A stretch of 64,000 nucleotides of DNA from positions 576,204 through 640,203 of the forward strand of contig JAEYWP010000004.1 of assembly GCA_023428905.1 (NCBI GenBank), read 5' to 3'. Of the stretch, positions 32,607 through 44,999 are shown piece after piece; the stretch's first letter is position 1; each line of letters begins with the position of its first letter. The notes beneath the pieces were generated by a model. That model was given only the letters and a program-made list of their open reading frames with translations. It did not search any database and had not been told where the DNA came from. This stretch comes from Verrucomicrobiota bacterium. Its GTDB lineage: Bacteria > Verrucomicrobiota > Verrucomicrobiia > Opitutales > Opitutaceae. The position numbers were made by a program, and so were the translations under genes.

Positions 32607-35600
32607 ATGCGCCGCCTCTTTCTCGTCCTCGCCTGCCTTGCCCTCGCCGCAGGGCTCCTGCTCGCCGCGCTGCCACTCTGGCTGGGTGGCGTGCTTCGCC
32701 GGGCGGGCCCGTGCGCCGGGCTGACCTTTGATGCGTATTCGACGCGCGGCTACGGACGCTTCGTCCTGACCGGGCTGGAGGTGCGTCAGCCCGGGGTCGA
32801 AGTGCGGGTCGACATCGTCGAGGTGGACAGCCCGCTGGTGCACCTCCTGCGTCTGCTCGTCGGCCGGCCCCGCGAGGTCGTGGCCGGACGCTGGTCGGTC
32901 GTGTTCGTTCCCTCTCCGCCGCGGACCGGCCCGCGTCCACCCGTTGGCTGGATTCCGTTGCGACGCCAGCTCCTGCAGGTGGCGGATGGGCTCTCTACCT
33001 GGATGCCCAGGGCACGCGCCGGCGCCGGTGCGCTGCAGGCCCCGGGCCTGGAACTCACGCTCGCCGGTGCGCAGTGGGAGGGTGGCACCCTGGCGGCGAA
33101 GGATTTCGGCTGGCGGGAAGAGCGCTTTGACGTCGAGTGCCAGTTTGACGGCGACGTGATCCGGGCCCGGACGAACGCGCGGCGATATCCCCTGACCGGA
33201 CGGGTGGAAAGCCGGGACACCGCCGTGACCGGGGAGTTGGTGTTTGCGGGACAGAAGGCTCCGCTCGAGGCCACCTTTGCGCCCGCCGGTTGGTTGCCGC
33301 AACGTGCCACCCTCCGCGCGGAATCCTGGACCGTTGCCGGTTCGGAACTGGCCCTGCCGCGGTATCGCACCGTCACCGGCACCGCGACCCTCACCTGGGC
33401 GGACGCGCAGTTCAGACTGGAGACGGACGTGCGGGGTGAATCGGACGAGGGTGGGGCGCCGCCGCTCGAGGTTTCCGCTTCTGCCCGGGGAGGGGGCGAA
33501 ACCGTGACGGTGGAGCGATTCACCCTCCTGGCCCCGGGCGCGCTAGCCACGCTTTCTGACCCGGTGGACGTGAACCTTCGCACTCGCGTGCTCGCTGAGG
33601 CGGCCGCACTGTCGGTGGACGTCGACCTCGCCGCGCTTCCCTGGGGAACGCAGGAAGGCCGTTTTTCGTGCCTTGTCCGGCTTGAACCGCGCAGCACGGG
33701 TTGGCCCAGCGTGCATTTCCAGGCAGAGGGGCGCGACCTGCGTTACCTGGACCGGGCGCGGCTAGACCGGGCGCAACTGTCGGGGCGCCTCGACTGGCCG
33801 AAGCTGCGGCTCGAAACGGCTGAGGTATTTGCCGGCGAGGATGGACGGGTGTCGGTAACCGGGAGCGTCGATTTTTTGACCCGCGAAGTCGCTGACGTCC
33901 GTGCCGAGGGCAATCTGCCTTTCGAGGTCCTGTCGTCCTTCGTACCAAAGGATCTCTGGTTCGCCCACGCCACCTTCGCAGTCAATGTGGCCGGAATCTG
34001 GACGGCGGTTCACCATGAAGGAACCCTGCTGGTGGACGAACTCGAGCGCCCCGGGCTGCGTCCGGCGGAGTTGCGGCTCTGGTGGCGGGGGGAGGGCACC
34101 CGGTTTCCGGAGGTCGAAGCTGGTATCCGCGCGGCGGACACAGAGGTCGTTGCTGCCGGAGCGGTCGAGGCGTCGGGTGCGGAGGTGCGCCGGCTGGTCT
34201 GGCGCCATGGGGGTGAGGACCGCCTGGCGCTGGAGCGCGCGGCCCGCCTGCAATGGGCGGACGGGACATTGCGCGTCGACGCCTTTGACCTGGTGGGGAA
34301 AGCCGGCGAGTTGCGTGCGTCCGGGAGCTGGGGCCCGCGCGGCGAACTGCGTTTTTTCGCGCGCGGGATCTCCGCGGAGTGGTGGCGCAACTTTGTGCCC
34401 CGGACGCCGTTTGAATGGTCGATCGAAGCACTCTCGCTCACGGCCGACTGGGACGAGGGCCCTGTCCGCCTGAAAACGGCGGGCAGGCTTTTCCTCGACC
34501 TGACCGCGGAGGAGCGGATCACGGTGGACCTGGCCGCCGCGGCGGACGGAAGCACCCTCGCGCTCGAGCATCTGCGCGCGTCGGAGTCGGGGAAGGAGTT
34601 CGCCTACCTCACCGGCGAATTGCCTTTCGCTGTGCGGGTGGCCCCGCGCCTCGCAGTGGAGTTTGCCCGCAGTTCGGCCCTGAAAGCGGAGGGTTTTGTC
34701 CGACCGGAGTCGCGGTGGTGGTCCGAGCTCGGCGCGCGCACCGGCCTCCACCTGCACCAGCCCCGCCTCAGCCTCACCCTGGGCGGCTCCTGGGATGCGC
34801 CGGTGGGGGATGTGCGGCTTCAGGTCTCGAAGGTGGAGATGGACGCGCGGCTCAAGCCCGAGAAGTGGCCGCCGCTGGAGGCGATCGAGGGAACACTTCG
34901 GGCCACTCCCCAGGCCCTCGAACTGTCGTCACTCTCGGCCCGCGTGGCCGGGCAACCCCTTGCGGTCTCCGGGCGGTTGGACCTCACCTCGGAGGTGCGC
35001 ACGCAGCTGCGGAACGAACCGCTGCAGGCGCTGAAGGACCATCTCGAGGTGGGAGTGACCGCGCGCGACGTCGAACTGGCCAGCCTCGCTCCCTTTGTTT
35101 CCGGCGTATTGACTCCGCAAGGACGCCTCGACGCCGACCTGCGCGCCTCCAGTCGCGGCCCCTGGAGCGGGTACCTGCGGGTGAGCGGCGCCGCCACCCG
35201 GCCCTTGCCGGGCGCGGGCCCCTTGCGCGATATCGAGGCGGACCTGAGATTTGAAGGACGTCGCGCGGAGATTGCGCGATTGGAGTTGGGCTTCGGGGGC
35301 CAGCCGGTCCGGGCGAGCGGCTCGATCGAGCTGCCGGTGGACGGGGCCCCCATCCCGGATATCGTTGTGCGCGGAAAGAACCTCCCCTTTGTCCGCCAGG
35401 CGGGTTTTCTCCTCCGGGGCGACGTCGACCTGAAGCTCGGCCCCGGCCAGACCCCGGGCGTTCCAGAGGTGCGCGGCAAGCTTGCCTTGCGCGACGGACT
35501 CTTTCTTTCCGACGTGCGCGCCTTCATCCCCACGGGCGGGAGCGGACCGGAGCGCCGGCCGCCCTATTTTGCGGTCCAGGCAGCGCCGTTCGACCGCTGG

Positions 35601-36254
35601 CGGCTCGATGTCAGTGTGGAGGGGGAACGTTTCCTTCGCGCCCGGACCGCGCTGTTCAACGGCGTGGCCTCGATGCGCTTTCACCTCGGCGGGACCCTCG
35701 GGTCCCCCCGTGCGCTCGGGCTTGTGCGCATTGACGAAGGCCAGGTGTTGTTTCCCTTTGCCCGCTTCAACCTGCAGGACGCCAGCGTGCGGCTGACAGA
35801 GGAAAATCCGTACGACCCGCAGCTGGGGGTGTTTGGGACGTCACGGCGTTATGGGTACGACCTGCGGCTGGAGCTGACCGGCCCAGCGTCCAGCCCGAAC
35901 CTGCAGTTTTCCTCGAGTCCGCCGCTGAACTCCGAGCAGGTCTTGCTCCTGGTGATGGCTGGCCAGACCCCGCGCAATGAGGTGAGCTACAGCACGAGCC
36001 AGCGCTTCACCCGGCTCGGGACCTTCTTCGGCCAGAGCCTGCTTAGCAGCCTTGGCGGGGCGGGCGGGGAAGAGCGCCTGACGTTATCCAGCGGCGAGCG
36101 CATCTCCCGCCAGGGGCGTGAAACCTACCGGGTCGAGTACGAGGTGGACGACCGCTGGTCGCTGGTCGGTGAATACGACGAGTTTGATGAATACAACGCC
36201 GGGCTCCGCTTCCAGGTGGTGCCGCGCAGCGACAAGCCGGAGGAGGACAAATGA
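32607..36254 (+). CDS. tamB: TamB-like translocation/assembly module protein (DUF490/AsmA-like)
   Basis: 1215 residues with an N-terminal membrane anchor (about 4-28). The long body consists of repeated beta-strands of the TamB/AsmA bridge type, rich in VxAxGxLxL patterns. The C-terminal TamB domain contains FARFNLQDASVRLTEENPYDPQL and SSPPLNSEQVLLLVMAGQTP. TamB spans the periplasm and works with the outer-membrane protein TamA in envelope protein or lipid transport. The next gene encodes that partner and overlaps by four bases. The family call is good; the exact subtype is less certain. Confidence 0.88.
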   Translation: MRRLFLVLACLALAAGLLLAALPLWLGGVLRRAGPCAGLTFDAYSTRGYGRFVLTGLEVRQPGVEVRVDIVEVDSPLVHLLRLLVGRPREVVAGRWSVVFVPSPPRTGPRPPVGWIPLRRQLLQVADGLSTWMPRARAGAGALQAPGLELTLAGAQWEGGTLAAKDFGWREERFDVECQFDGDVIRARTNARRYPLTGRVESRDTAVTGELVFAGQKAPLEATFAPAGWLPQRATLRAESWTVAGSELALPRYRTVTGTATLTWADAQFRLETDVRGESDEGGAPPLEVSASARGGGETVTVERFTLLAPGALATLSDPVDVNLRTRVLAEAAALSVDVDLAALPWGTQEGRFSCLVRLEPRSTGWPSVHFQAEGRDLRYLDRARLDRAQLSGRLDWPKLRLETAEVFAGEDGRVSVTGSVDFLTREVADVRAEGNLPFEVLSSFVPKDLWFAHATFAVNVAGIWTAVHHEGTLLVDELERPGLRPAELRLWWRGEGTRFPEVEAGIRAADTEVVAAGAVEASGAEVRRLVWRHGGEDRLALERAARLQWADGTLRVDAFDLVGKAGELRASGSWGPRGELRFFARGISAEWWRNFVPRTPFEWSIEALSLTADWDEGPVRLKTAGRLFLDLTAEERITVDLAAAADGSTLALEHLRASESGKEFAYLTGELPFAVRVAPRLAVEFARSSALKAEGFVRPESRWWSELGARTGLHLHQPRLSLTLGGSWDAPVGDVRLQVSKVEMDARLKPEKWPPLEAIEGTLRATPQALELSSLSARVAGQPLAVSGRLDLTSEVRTQLRNEPLQALKDHLEVGVTARDVELASLAPFVSGVLTPQGRLDADLRASSRGPWSGYLRVSGAATRPLPGAGPLRDIEADLRFEGRRAEIARLELGFGGQPVRASGSIELPVDGAPIPDIVVRGKNLPFVRQAGFLLRGDVDLKLGPGQTPGVPEVRGKLALRDGLFLSDVRAFIPTGGSGPERRPPYFAVQAAPFDRWRLDVSVEGERFLRARTALFNGVASMRFHLGGTLGSPRALGLVRIDEGQVLFPFARFNLQDASVRLTEENPYDPQLGVFGTSRRYGYDLRLELTGPASSPNLQFSSSPPLNSEQVLLLVMAGQTPRNEVSYSTSQRFTRLGTFFGQSLLSSLGGAGGEERLTLSSGERISRQGRETYRVEYEVDDRWSLVGEYDEFDEYNAGLRFQVVPRSDKPEEDK

Positions 36255-38392
36255 GCGGTTGGCTGCATTGGAGGGCCCTGACGAAGCGCGCCTGGCACGG
36301 GTGGCTCGCCAGCGCGCTGGCGCTCTTCTGGGTTGCGGCGCTCGGGGCCGCGGAGCCGGAGCGGGAGCGTCCCGCTCAGCCGGCGGAGGTGCGGGTCCGC
36401 GGCCTGGGGCTGCTCGGCAACCGTGAGACGCGTCTGGGGGTGGAGCGGCTCTGGGGCGCCCGCCCTCCCGCTGAACTCGGGGCCACCGAGGTGGAGGACG
36501 CGATCCTCTTCATCGCCTCGACCCTTGAGAGCAAGGGTTACCTGCGCCCGAGCCTCGAGGTGGAGATTCCGCAGGGAGAGGACTCCGTGCGCTTTGCCGT
36601 CGATCCCACGCTGCAGAACCCGCCGCCGAGGGAGTTGAAGGCGCGACGCGTGGTCTTTCATGTCGATCGGGGCGTTCGGTATTTCCTGGAGTCAGTCCGC
36701 ATCGACGGGCTCCAGGCCCTCACCCCGGAGGAGGGTCAGAACTTCTTTTTTACCGACGTCGCTCTCATCGTAGGGAAGGGCGCGCGGGCCTATTTCCCGG
36801 CGCGGCTGCGCCGCTCGGCCGATGCGATCGAGAGCACCCTGCGCCAGCAAGGTTACGGCGCGGCGCGGGCGCGGATTGGCGACGTTACATTAAATCACGA
36901 GACCGGCGCGGTGGTGGCGGAGGTATCGGTGGAGCAGGGCCCCCGCTGGCAGCTTCGTTCGATCGAGTTTGAGGTCGAGGGTACGCGGCTGCCGGAGCTG
37001 GATCCCCTGGCCAAGCGCGAGGGCATCCCCTGGTCGACCTTCAAGGGGCAGGACTTCGCGGAGGAACTCCGTCAAGCGTACTACAGACGCGGATACCCGG
37101 ATGTGCGTGTCCGCCTGCGCGACCGCCTGGGCGACGAGCAGGACGGACGGCGTCCGGTCGACGTCCTCGCCACGATCGACAGCGGCGGCCATGTGTCGGT
37201 CGGCAAGGTCTCCTTTCGCGGTCATGAACGCACCCGTCCCCGGGTGCTGGAACGCCGCATCGGCGTGGAGACGGGCGAGCCCCTGAATCCGCTGAAGCTG
37301 GACCGCGCCCGCTACCGGCTGGGACGGCTCGGCGTCTTTCGCTCGGTGGAGGTGACCTATGAGCCGGCGGAGGGGCCGGTGCGCGACCCTGTGTTTGTGC
37401 TCCAGGAGGAGCGCCCGCTGGAACTTCATCTCCTCGCGGGCTGGGGTAGCTATGAGATGCTGCGTGGCGGCGTGGAGGTGAGGCAGCGCAACCTGTTTGG
37501 CCGGGCCCACCGCTCCCGCTTGGAACTGGTCCAGTCGATGAAGAGCACCAGCGGCGAATACACCTATTCGGTTCCCGAATTGTTGGGCGAGGAAGTGGAC
37601 GGCACGGTGCGGCTCTTCGGCCTCCAGCGCGAGGAGCGTGCGTTCGACCGGCGCGAGTATGGCGGCACGGTGATGGTGAGCCGCCGGGTTCCATGGATCG
37701 ATGCGGAGGGAAGTGTCGGGTTCACCTACCAGTCGTTGCAGAACCAGGAAAACGAGCTGACGACGCGGGACACGGACGAACGCAACTTCACGGTCGCCAG
37801 CATCGATCTCAGCCTGTCCCACGATGCCCGGGACAACCCGCTCCGTCCTCGTCACGGTTACCGATGGTTCACGCAAGTCGAGCTCGCGGGCCGCCAGCTC
37901 GGGGGCGAACTGAATTACCAGCGCGTCGAGTTTGGTGCGACCTACCACACCTCCTGGGGGCGCGGCCGCTGGGTGCACGCCGGCCTGACCCACGGCGTGG
38001 TCCTGACGCTGGGGTCGTCCGACACGTTCCTCCCGGTGAACAAGCGGTTCTATCCCGGTGGCGAAAGCAGCATCCGTGGTTTTGGGGAAGGGGAGGCGGC
38101 GCCTCTCGGGCCCGACGGGCGGTATATCGGCGCGAAGACGTACACCCTCCTCAATTTCGAACTGGAGCAGGCAGTGGCGGGAAACTGGTCCGTCGTGCTG
38201 TTCACGGATCTCCTGGGGAGTTCGGCGACCTTGTCGGACTATCCCTGGGACACAGAGCTGGTCAGCGTGGGGTTGGGACTCCGTTACCAAACCCTCATCG
38301 GGCCCATCCGCCTGGAGTACGGCCACAACGTGGTGAAGCGCGAGGAAGACCCGGACGGCGCGGTGCACATCTCGGTGGGTTTCCCCTTCTGA
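36251..38392 (+). CDS. tamA: BamA/TamA family outer-membrane protein (Omp85)
   Basis: 713 residues, start ATG 36251 overlapping the tamB stop. The signal peptide ends near residue 36 (LGAAEPE). POTRA repeats occupy about 45-390 (VRVRGLGLLGNRET, IRIDGLQAL-like and VGKVSFRGHERT strands), then the Omp85 barrel contains the RRRFYPGGESSIRGF-like KRFYPGGESSIRGFGEG motif and ends with VSVGFPF, a beta-signal with terminal Phe. More POTRA-like repeats than the three of E. coli TamA seem present. Function in outer-membrane assembly with the preceding TamB is strongly suggested by the coupling. Confidence 0.92.
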   Translation: MSGWLHWRALTKRAWHGWLASALALFWVAALGAAEPERERPAQPAEVRVRGLGLLGNRETRLGVERLWGARPPAELGATEVEDAILFIASTLESKGYLRPSLEVEIPQGEDSVRFAVDPTLQNPPPRELKARRVVFHVDRGVRYFLESVRIDGLQALTPEEGQNFFFTDVALIVGKGARAYFPARLRRSADAIESTLRQQGYGAARARIGDVTLNHETGAVVAEVSVEQGPRWQLRSIEFEVEGTRLPELDPLAKREGIPWSTFKGQDFAEELRQAYYRRGYPDVRVRLRDRLGDEQDGRRPVDVLATIDSGGHVSVGKVSFRGHERTRPRVLERRIGVETGEPLNPLKLDRARYRLGRLGVFRSVEVTYEPAEGPVRDPVFVLQEERPLELHLLAGWGSYEMLRGGVEVRQRNLFGRAHRSRLELVQSMKSTSGEYTYSVPELLGEEVDGTVRLFGLQREERAFDRREYGGTVMVSRRVPWIDAEGSVGFTYQSLQNQENELTTRDTDERNFTVASIDLSLSHDARDNPLRPRHGYRWFTQVELAGRQLGGELNYQRVEFGATYHTSWGRGRWVHAGLTHGVVLTLGSSDTFLPVNKRFYPGGESSIRGFGEGEAAPLGPDGRYIGAKTYTLLNFELEQAVAGNWSVVLFTDLLGSSATLSDYPWDTELVSVGLGLRYQTLIGPIRLEYGHNVVKREEDPDGAVHISVGFPF

Positions 38393-38604
38393 TTGACGTG
38401 CCCGGGCGTGGTCGCTCTCAGCCGGCAGGGGGCAGACGCGATTACAACGCGCGGACGACTTTTCCACACGTGCGCATAAGCACGCAAATGCCAGCGAATA
38501 AGGCGATTTGTGAGACATTGTGGAACCGACTGGTCCGAGTTGCCAAACCTTGTATCCATTCGCTCACTGTGCCGTTCGCCGTTTCAACCTTCACCTGACT
38601 CACC

Positions 38605-39294
38605 ATGCTTTTCTGGGCTATTCTCATTGGTATTCCCATCTTGCTCGGCCTCTACGCGCAGATGCGTGTATCCAGCGCCTATCAAAAGAACCTCCAGATT
38701 CCCTCGCGCGGCCGCATCTCGGGCGCGGAGGCTGCTTCGGCGGTGATCCGCAGCGCCGGCATTCGCGATGTGGAGATCGTGGAAGTGGAAGGGCAGCTGA
38801 GCGACCACTATGACCCGATGAACAAGCGCCTGGCGTTGTCGCGCGACAATTACCACGGCACCAGCCTCGCCGCCCTCGGGGTGGCTGCGCACGAGGCCGG
38901 CCATGCGATCCAGCACAAGGTCGGGTATTCCATGATGCAGTTTCGGCAAAACATGGTGCCGGTGGTGAAGTTCGCCGCGCCGGTGGCCTACTTTGTCACG
39001 GGCATTGGGATCTTTTTCATCGCCCAGGCGGGCGGCACGCTCCTGCTCAAGCTGGGCATCGGCGCGCTCATGGTGATGACTCTTTTTCAGTTGGTCACGC
39101 TCCCGGTCGAATTTGATGCCAGCAAGCGTGCCAAGGAGCAGCTGGTTGGCCTGGGAATTCTCGGCAAGGACGAGATGCCCGGCGTGTCCGAAACGCTGAA
39201 TGCAGCGGCGCTGACGTACGTCGCCGCTTTTGTCTCTTCGCTCGGTCAACTCCTTTACCTGATGTCCATCCTGAGTGGACGACGGGAGGAATGA
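38605..39294 (+). CDS. YugP-type membrane zinc metallopeptidase
   Basis: 229 residues. One N-terminal membrane helix (about 2-18), then HEAGH at 96-100 in AAHEAGHAIQHKVGY, then two long hydrophobic helices (about 123-170) and a further one near the C-terminus. This is the neutral zinc peptidase family represented by B. subtilis YugP, whose substrates are not known. The gene is monocistronic with an intrinsic terminator after it. Confidence 0.93.
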   Translation: MLFWAILIGIPILLGLYAQMRVSSAYQKNLQIPSRGRISGAEAASAVIRSAGIRDVEIVEVEGQLSDHYDPMNKRLALSRDNYHGTSLAALGVAAHEAGHAIQHKVGYSMMQFRQNMVPVVKFAAPVAYFVTGIGIFFIAQAGGTLLLKLGIGALMVMTLFQLVTLPVEFDASKRAKEQLVGLGILGKDEMPGVSETLNAAALTYVAAFVSSLGQLLYLMSILSGRREE

Positions 39295-39321
39295 TCGAGC
39301 GTGGTGTGATGTGAGTTCTCG

Positions 39322-39355
39322 AGCCGCGCCCTTGCGAAGGGCGCGGCTTTTTTTT
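39322..39355 (+). terminator. Intrinsic terminator
   Basis: AGCCGCGCCCT (39322-39332) pairs with AGGGCGCGGCT (39338-39348) over a five-base loop, followed by eight T. It terminates the zinc peptidase gene; on the other strand, towards the tyrS end, it lacks a T-run. Confidence 0.9.
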
Positions 39356-39379
39356 GGCGCGCCCGGCAGGGCGCAGGAA

Positions 39380-40657
39380 TCAGACCGCGGTGACCACGCT
39401 GTAGGTGCGTTTTCCCTTCCGCAGCAGGACGTATTTGTCGAACAGGAGGGCCTCGGCTGTGACCGCGCGCTGAAGGCCGGTCTCGCGCACGTTGTTCACA
39501 TAGATGCCGCCCCCTTCGATGTCTTTTCTCGCCTGTCCCTTCGACGTCGCGAGCCCGCTGTGCACCAGCAAGTCCAGGAGGGGCACGCCGGGCCCGTCGA
39601 ACTTGGCGCGCTCGAGGTCTTTGCTCGGCAACTCACCGACGACATCGCGAAACAACGCTTCGCTGATCCCCTCGACCCCACCGCCAAACATCAACTCGCT
39701 CGCACGAATCGCGTCATCGCAGGCCGCCTCGCCATGGACGAGGGTGGTCACCTCGCGTGCCAACGCCTTGTGCGCTTCGCGGGCCCCCGGATTGGCCGCC
39801 AACTCCGCCTCCAGCCGCACCACCTCCTCCTGCGGAAGGAAGGTGAGGACCTTGAGGAGTTTGATCACATCGCGGTCGTCACTCTGGACGAAAAACTGGT
39901 ACATCCGGTACGGGCTGGTGCGCTTAGGATCCAGGTAAACGGCGCCACTGGCGGATTTGCCGTATTTTGTCCCGTCCGCCTTGGTCAGAAGCGGGAAGGT
40001 GAGCCCCCAGGCCGATACGCCCCCCTTTTTGCGGCACAGCTCGGTGCCAGCCGTGATATTGCCCCATTGGTCGGTGGCTCCCACCTGGAGCTCGCAATCG
40101 AGCGTGGTGCGCAGGTGGTAAAAGTCATTCGCCTGAAGCAGCATGTAACTGAACTCGGTGTAGCTCACCCCCGACTCGCTTTCCATCCGGGTGCGCACGG
40201 AGTCCTTGGCCATCATCCAATTCACGGTGAAGAACTTACCCACATCGCGAAGGAACTCCAGATAACTGACGGGGGCCGTCCACTCGGCATTGTTGACCAG
40301 GCGCGCCGGGTTTGCCGCGGCGTCGAAATCCAGAAAACGGCCGAGCTGCGCTTTGATGCAGCTGATGTTGTGGGCGACCTGGTCCGCCGTCTGGAGATTT
40401 CGCTCCGATGAACGACCAGACGGGTCGCCGATCATGCCGGTGGCACCGCCCGCGAGGGCGATTGGGTGGTGGCCGAAGGCCTGGAAGCGGCGCAGCGCGA
40501 GCAGGGGGACGAGGTTGCCGACGTGGAGCGAATCTGCCGTCGGGTCGAAGCCGCAATACAGCGTGAGGGGGCCCCGTGCGAGGCGCTCTGCGAGCGCGCT
40601 TTCGTCCGTGCAGTCGGCCAGCAGGCCGCGCCATTTCAGCTCTTCGAGGATGCTCAT
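39380..40657 (-). CDS. tyrS: Tyrosine-tRNA ligase
   Basis: 425 residues from ATG 40657 (MSILEELKWR); upstream codons of the frame are not conserved-looking. Class I motifs: HVGN (45-48, HIGH equivalent) after CGFDPTADSL, and KYGKS (231-235, KMSKS equivalent). The tyrosine-binding region ATDQWGNITAG is present. The S4 RNA-binding domain is C-terminal (about 355-425, KGQARKDIEGGGIYVNN). It charges tRNA-Tyr. Confidence 0.97.
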   Translation of the reverse strand: MSILEELKWRGLLADCTDESALAERLARGPLTLYCGFDPTADSLHVGNLVPLLALRRFQAFGHHPIALAGGATGMIGDPSGRSSERNLQTADQVAHNISCIKAQLGRFLDFDAAANPARLVNNAEWTAPVSYLEFLRDVGKFFTVNWMMAKDSVRTRMESESGVSYTEFSYMLLQANDFYHLRTTLDCELQVGATDQWGNITAGTELCRKKGGVSAWGLTFPLLTKADGTKYGKSASGAVYLDPKRTSPYRMYQFFVQSDDRDVIKLLKVLTFLPQEEVVRLEAELAANPGAREAHKALAREVTTLVHGEAACDDAIRASELMFGGGVEGISEALFRDVVGELPSKDLERAKFDGPGVPLLDLLVHSGLATSKGQARKDIEGGGIYVNNVRETGLQRAVTAEALLFDKYVLLRKGKRTYSVVTAV

Positions 40658-40926
40658 GGAAGGGTTCACCCAACCAAAGCCGGCGGCGTGGGCCAAGTGC
40701 TTTGTTGTGGGAAGGGGCCCTGCCGCGGCCGGGCCCTCGGATCCTGGCGCATCGCGCCGGAAGGCCGGCAACTAAATCCCCGCTCATAGCTCGCCGCCGC
40801 CTCTGAGAACGCCCGCTTCTTTTGGGAAAAACGGTTTGTGTCGATCGCGCGCGCTTATCTAGCTTGCGGCTTTTTCCAGCGCAGCCTCGCCGCTGCCCAG
40901 CTTGTAAACCTCATTCCGTAAACACC

Positions 40927-41400
40927 ATGCCTATCGCTGTTGGATCCAAAGCCCCTGATTTTACGCTCAAGACCAAGACCGCGGAGGGGTTGAAGGATGT
41001 GACCCTCAGCACCCTGCTGCTGCAGCGACAGGTCGTGGTGCTCTTTTTCCCCCTGGCGTTCACCGGCGTATGTACCCAGGAGATGTGCGACATCACCGCC
41101 GGCCTGTCCCAGTACAGCGGCCTCAACGCCGACGTGATTGCGATCAGCGTGGACAGCCCTTTCGCCCAGGAGGCCTGGGCGAAGGCGAACCGGATCGGGA
41201 TCACCCTTTTGTCCGACCTGAACAAGCAGGTGACCCAGGCGTATGACGTCGTTTTCCCCAACCTGGCGGGGGTGGGTGACACCTCGGCGCGCGCCGCCTT
41301 CGTCATCGGGATGGACGGGCTGGTGAAATACGCGGAAAAGACGCCGACCCCCAAGGACCTCCCAAATTTTGCCGCGGTGCAGGCCGCCCTCGCGCGCTAA
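40927..41400 (+). CDS. Peroxiredoxin (AhpE/thiol-peroxidase-like)
   Basis: 157 residues from ATG 40927 (MPIAVGSKAPDF). The peroxidatic cysteine is Cys49 in FPLAFTGVCTQEMC; Cys54 may resolve it. The thioredoxin-fold pattern APDFTL, then FTGVC, then ISVDSPF is typical. It reduces hydroperoxides with electrons from thiols. The reductant partner is not nearby. The next gene, aconitase, has an oxidant-sensitive iron-sulfur cluster and starts 80 bases later; a functional link is only a guess. Confidence 0.92.
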   Translation: MPIAVGSKAPDFTLKTKTAEGLKDVTLSTLLLQRQVVVLFFPLAFTGVCTQEMCDITAGLSQYSGLNADVIAISVDSPFAQEAWAKANRIGITLLSDLNKQVTQAYDVVFPNLAGVGDTSARAAFVIGMDGLVKYAEKTPTPKDLPNFAAVQAALAR

Positions 41401-41479
41401 AGCGGCGGCCCCTTCGTCTGGCCGCGTCTCGCGGCCGCGGTATCGCTCCCGAACGTCCCGAGTTAAACTTTCCAAATCC

Positions 41480-44323
<2,844 letters not shown>

Positions 44324-44402
44324 CCGTCGTCCGTCCTAAAGAACTTGTCGCCCGGAGGTCCGGCATTCGCCAGCCTTCCGGGCTCGGTTACGTTTCCTCC
44401 CC

Positions 44403-44912
44403 ATGCCTGACGCCTCCAAGCCGATCTACCTGGTTGATGCCTACTCGGACCCTGTCCTGGTGCGGATCGAGGGTCGGGCGTCATTCCAAAACAGCGGTTG
44501 CCTGCACGACTTTTTTGCGGAGATGCGCCGTCAGGGGAGGACGCGGTATGTCCTCGATTTCCAGCAATGTACCAGCATGGACAGCACCTTTCTCGGGGTG
44601 CTTGCTGGCGCGGCGCTGCAATTGCGAAAACTCAACCCGCCGGGACGTCTGATCCTGGTGCGGGTGGGGGAGCGCAACCTGGAGTTGATCCGCAACCTCG
44701 GCCTCCATCGCTTGGTGACGGTGGATTCGGGCAACTTTCCGATGACCTTCAGTCCCTCGGCCGCGCCCCTTCAGGAGTGCGACCGCACGGAGTTGGACAA
44801 TGCCCGCCTTGTGCTGGAGGCGCACGAGAATCTCGTCACCACGGACGAGGCAAATCGCGGCAAATTCCAGGACGTGCTCGCGTTTCTGCGCAATCGCGTG
44901 AACCAGAAATAG
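44403..44912 (+). CDS. STAS-domain protein (anti-anti-sigma-like)
   Basis: 169 residues. A STAS domain (about 8-110) has the phosphorylatable serine motif TSMDSTFLGVL (Ser61) and LLRLVRVG-like strands. A helical tail (about 125-169) follows the domain, absent from minimal SpoIIAA. Relatives act as phosphorylation-controlled switches in partner-switching cascades; no kinase or phosphatase partner is adjacent. Confidence 0.88.
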   Translation: MPDASKPIYLVDAYSDPVLVRIEGRASFQNSGCLHDFFAEMRRQGRTRYVLDFQQCTSMDSTFLGVLAGAALQLRKLNPPGRLILVRVGERNLELIRNLGLHRLVTVDSGNFPMTFSPSAAPLQECDRTELDNARLVLEAHENLVTTDEANRGKFQDVLAFLRNRVNQK

Positions 44913-44948
44913 CCGACGCGCGGCACGGGAGCGCGTTTGCAGAGCCGC

Positions 44949-44974
44949 GCGGTGCGACCGTGAAGCCGCACCGC
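44949..44974. terminator. Hairpin between convergent genes, possible terminator
   Basis: GCGGTGCG (44949-44956) and CGCACCGC (44967-44974) form a perfect 8-base stem with a 10-base loop between the convergent STAS and gmhA genes. No T-run follows on either strand, so termination efficiency is doubtful. Confidence 0.4.
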
Positions 44975-44999
44975 GATACCTTGGGCGGAGGGTGTGCCT

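Noticed and set aside
36890..38518. 542-residue open frame on the minus strand
   Set aside because: Antisense to the Omp85 gene, rich in His/Arg as expected for a shadow frame.
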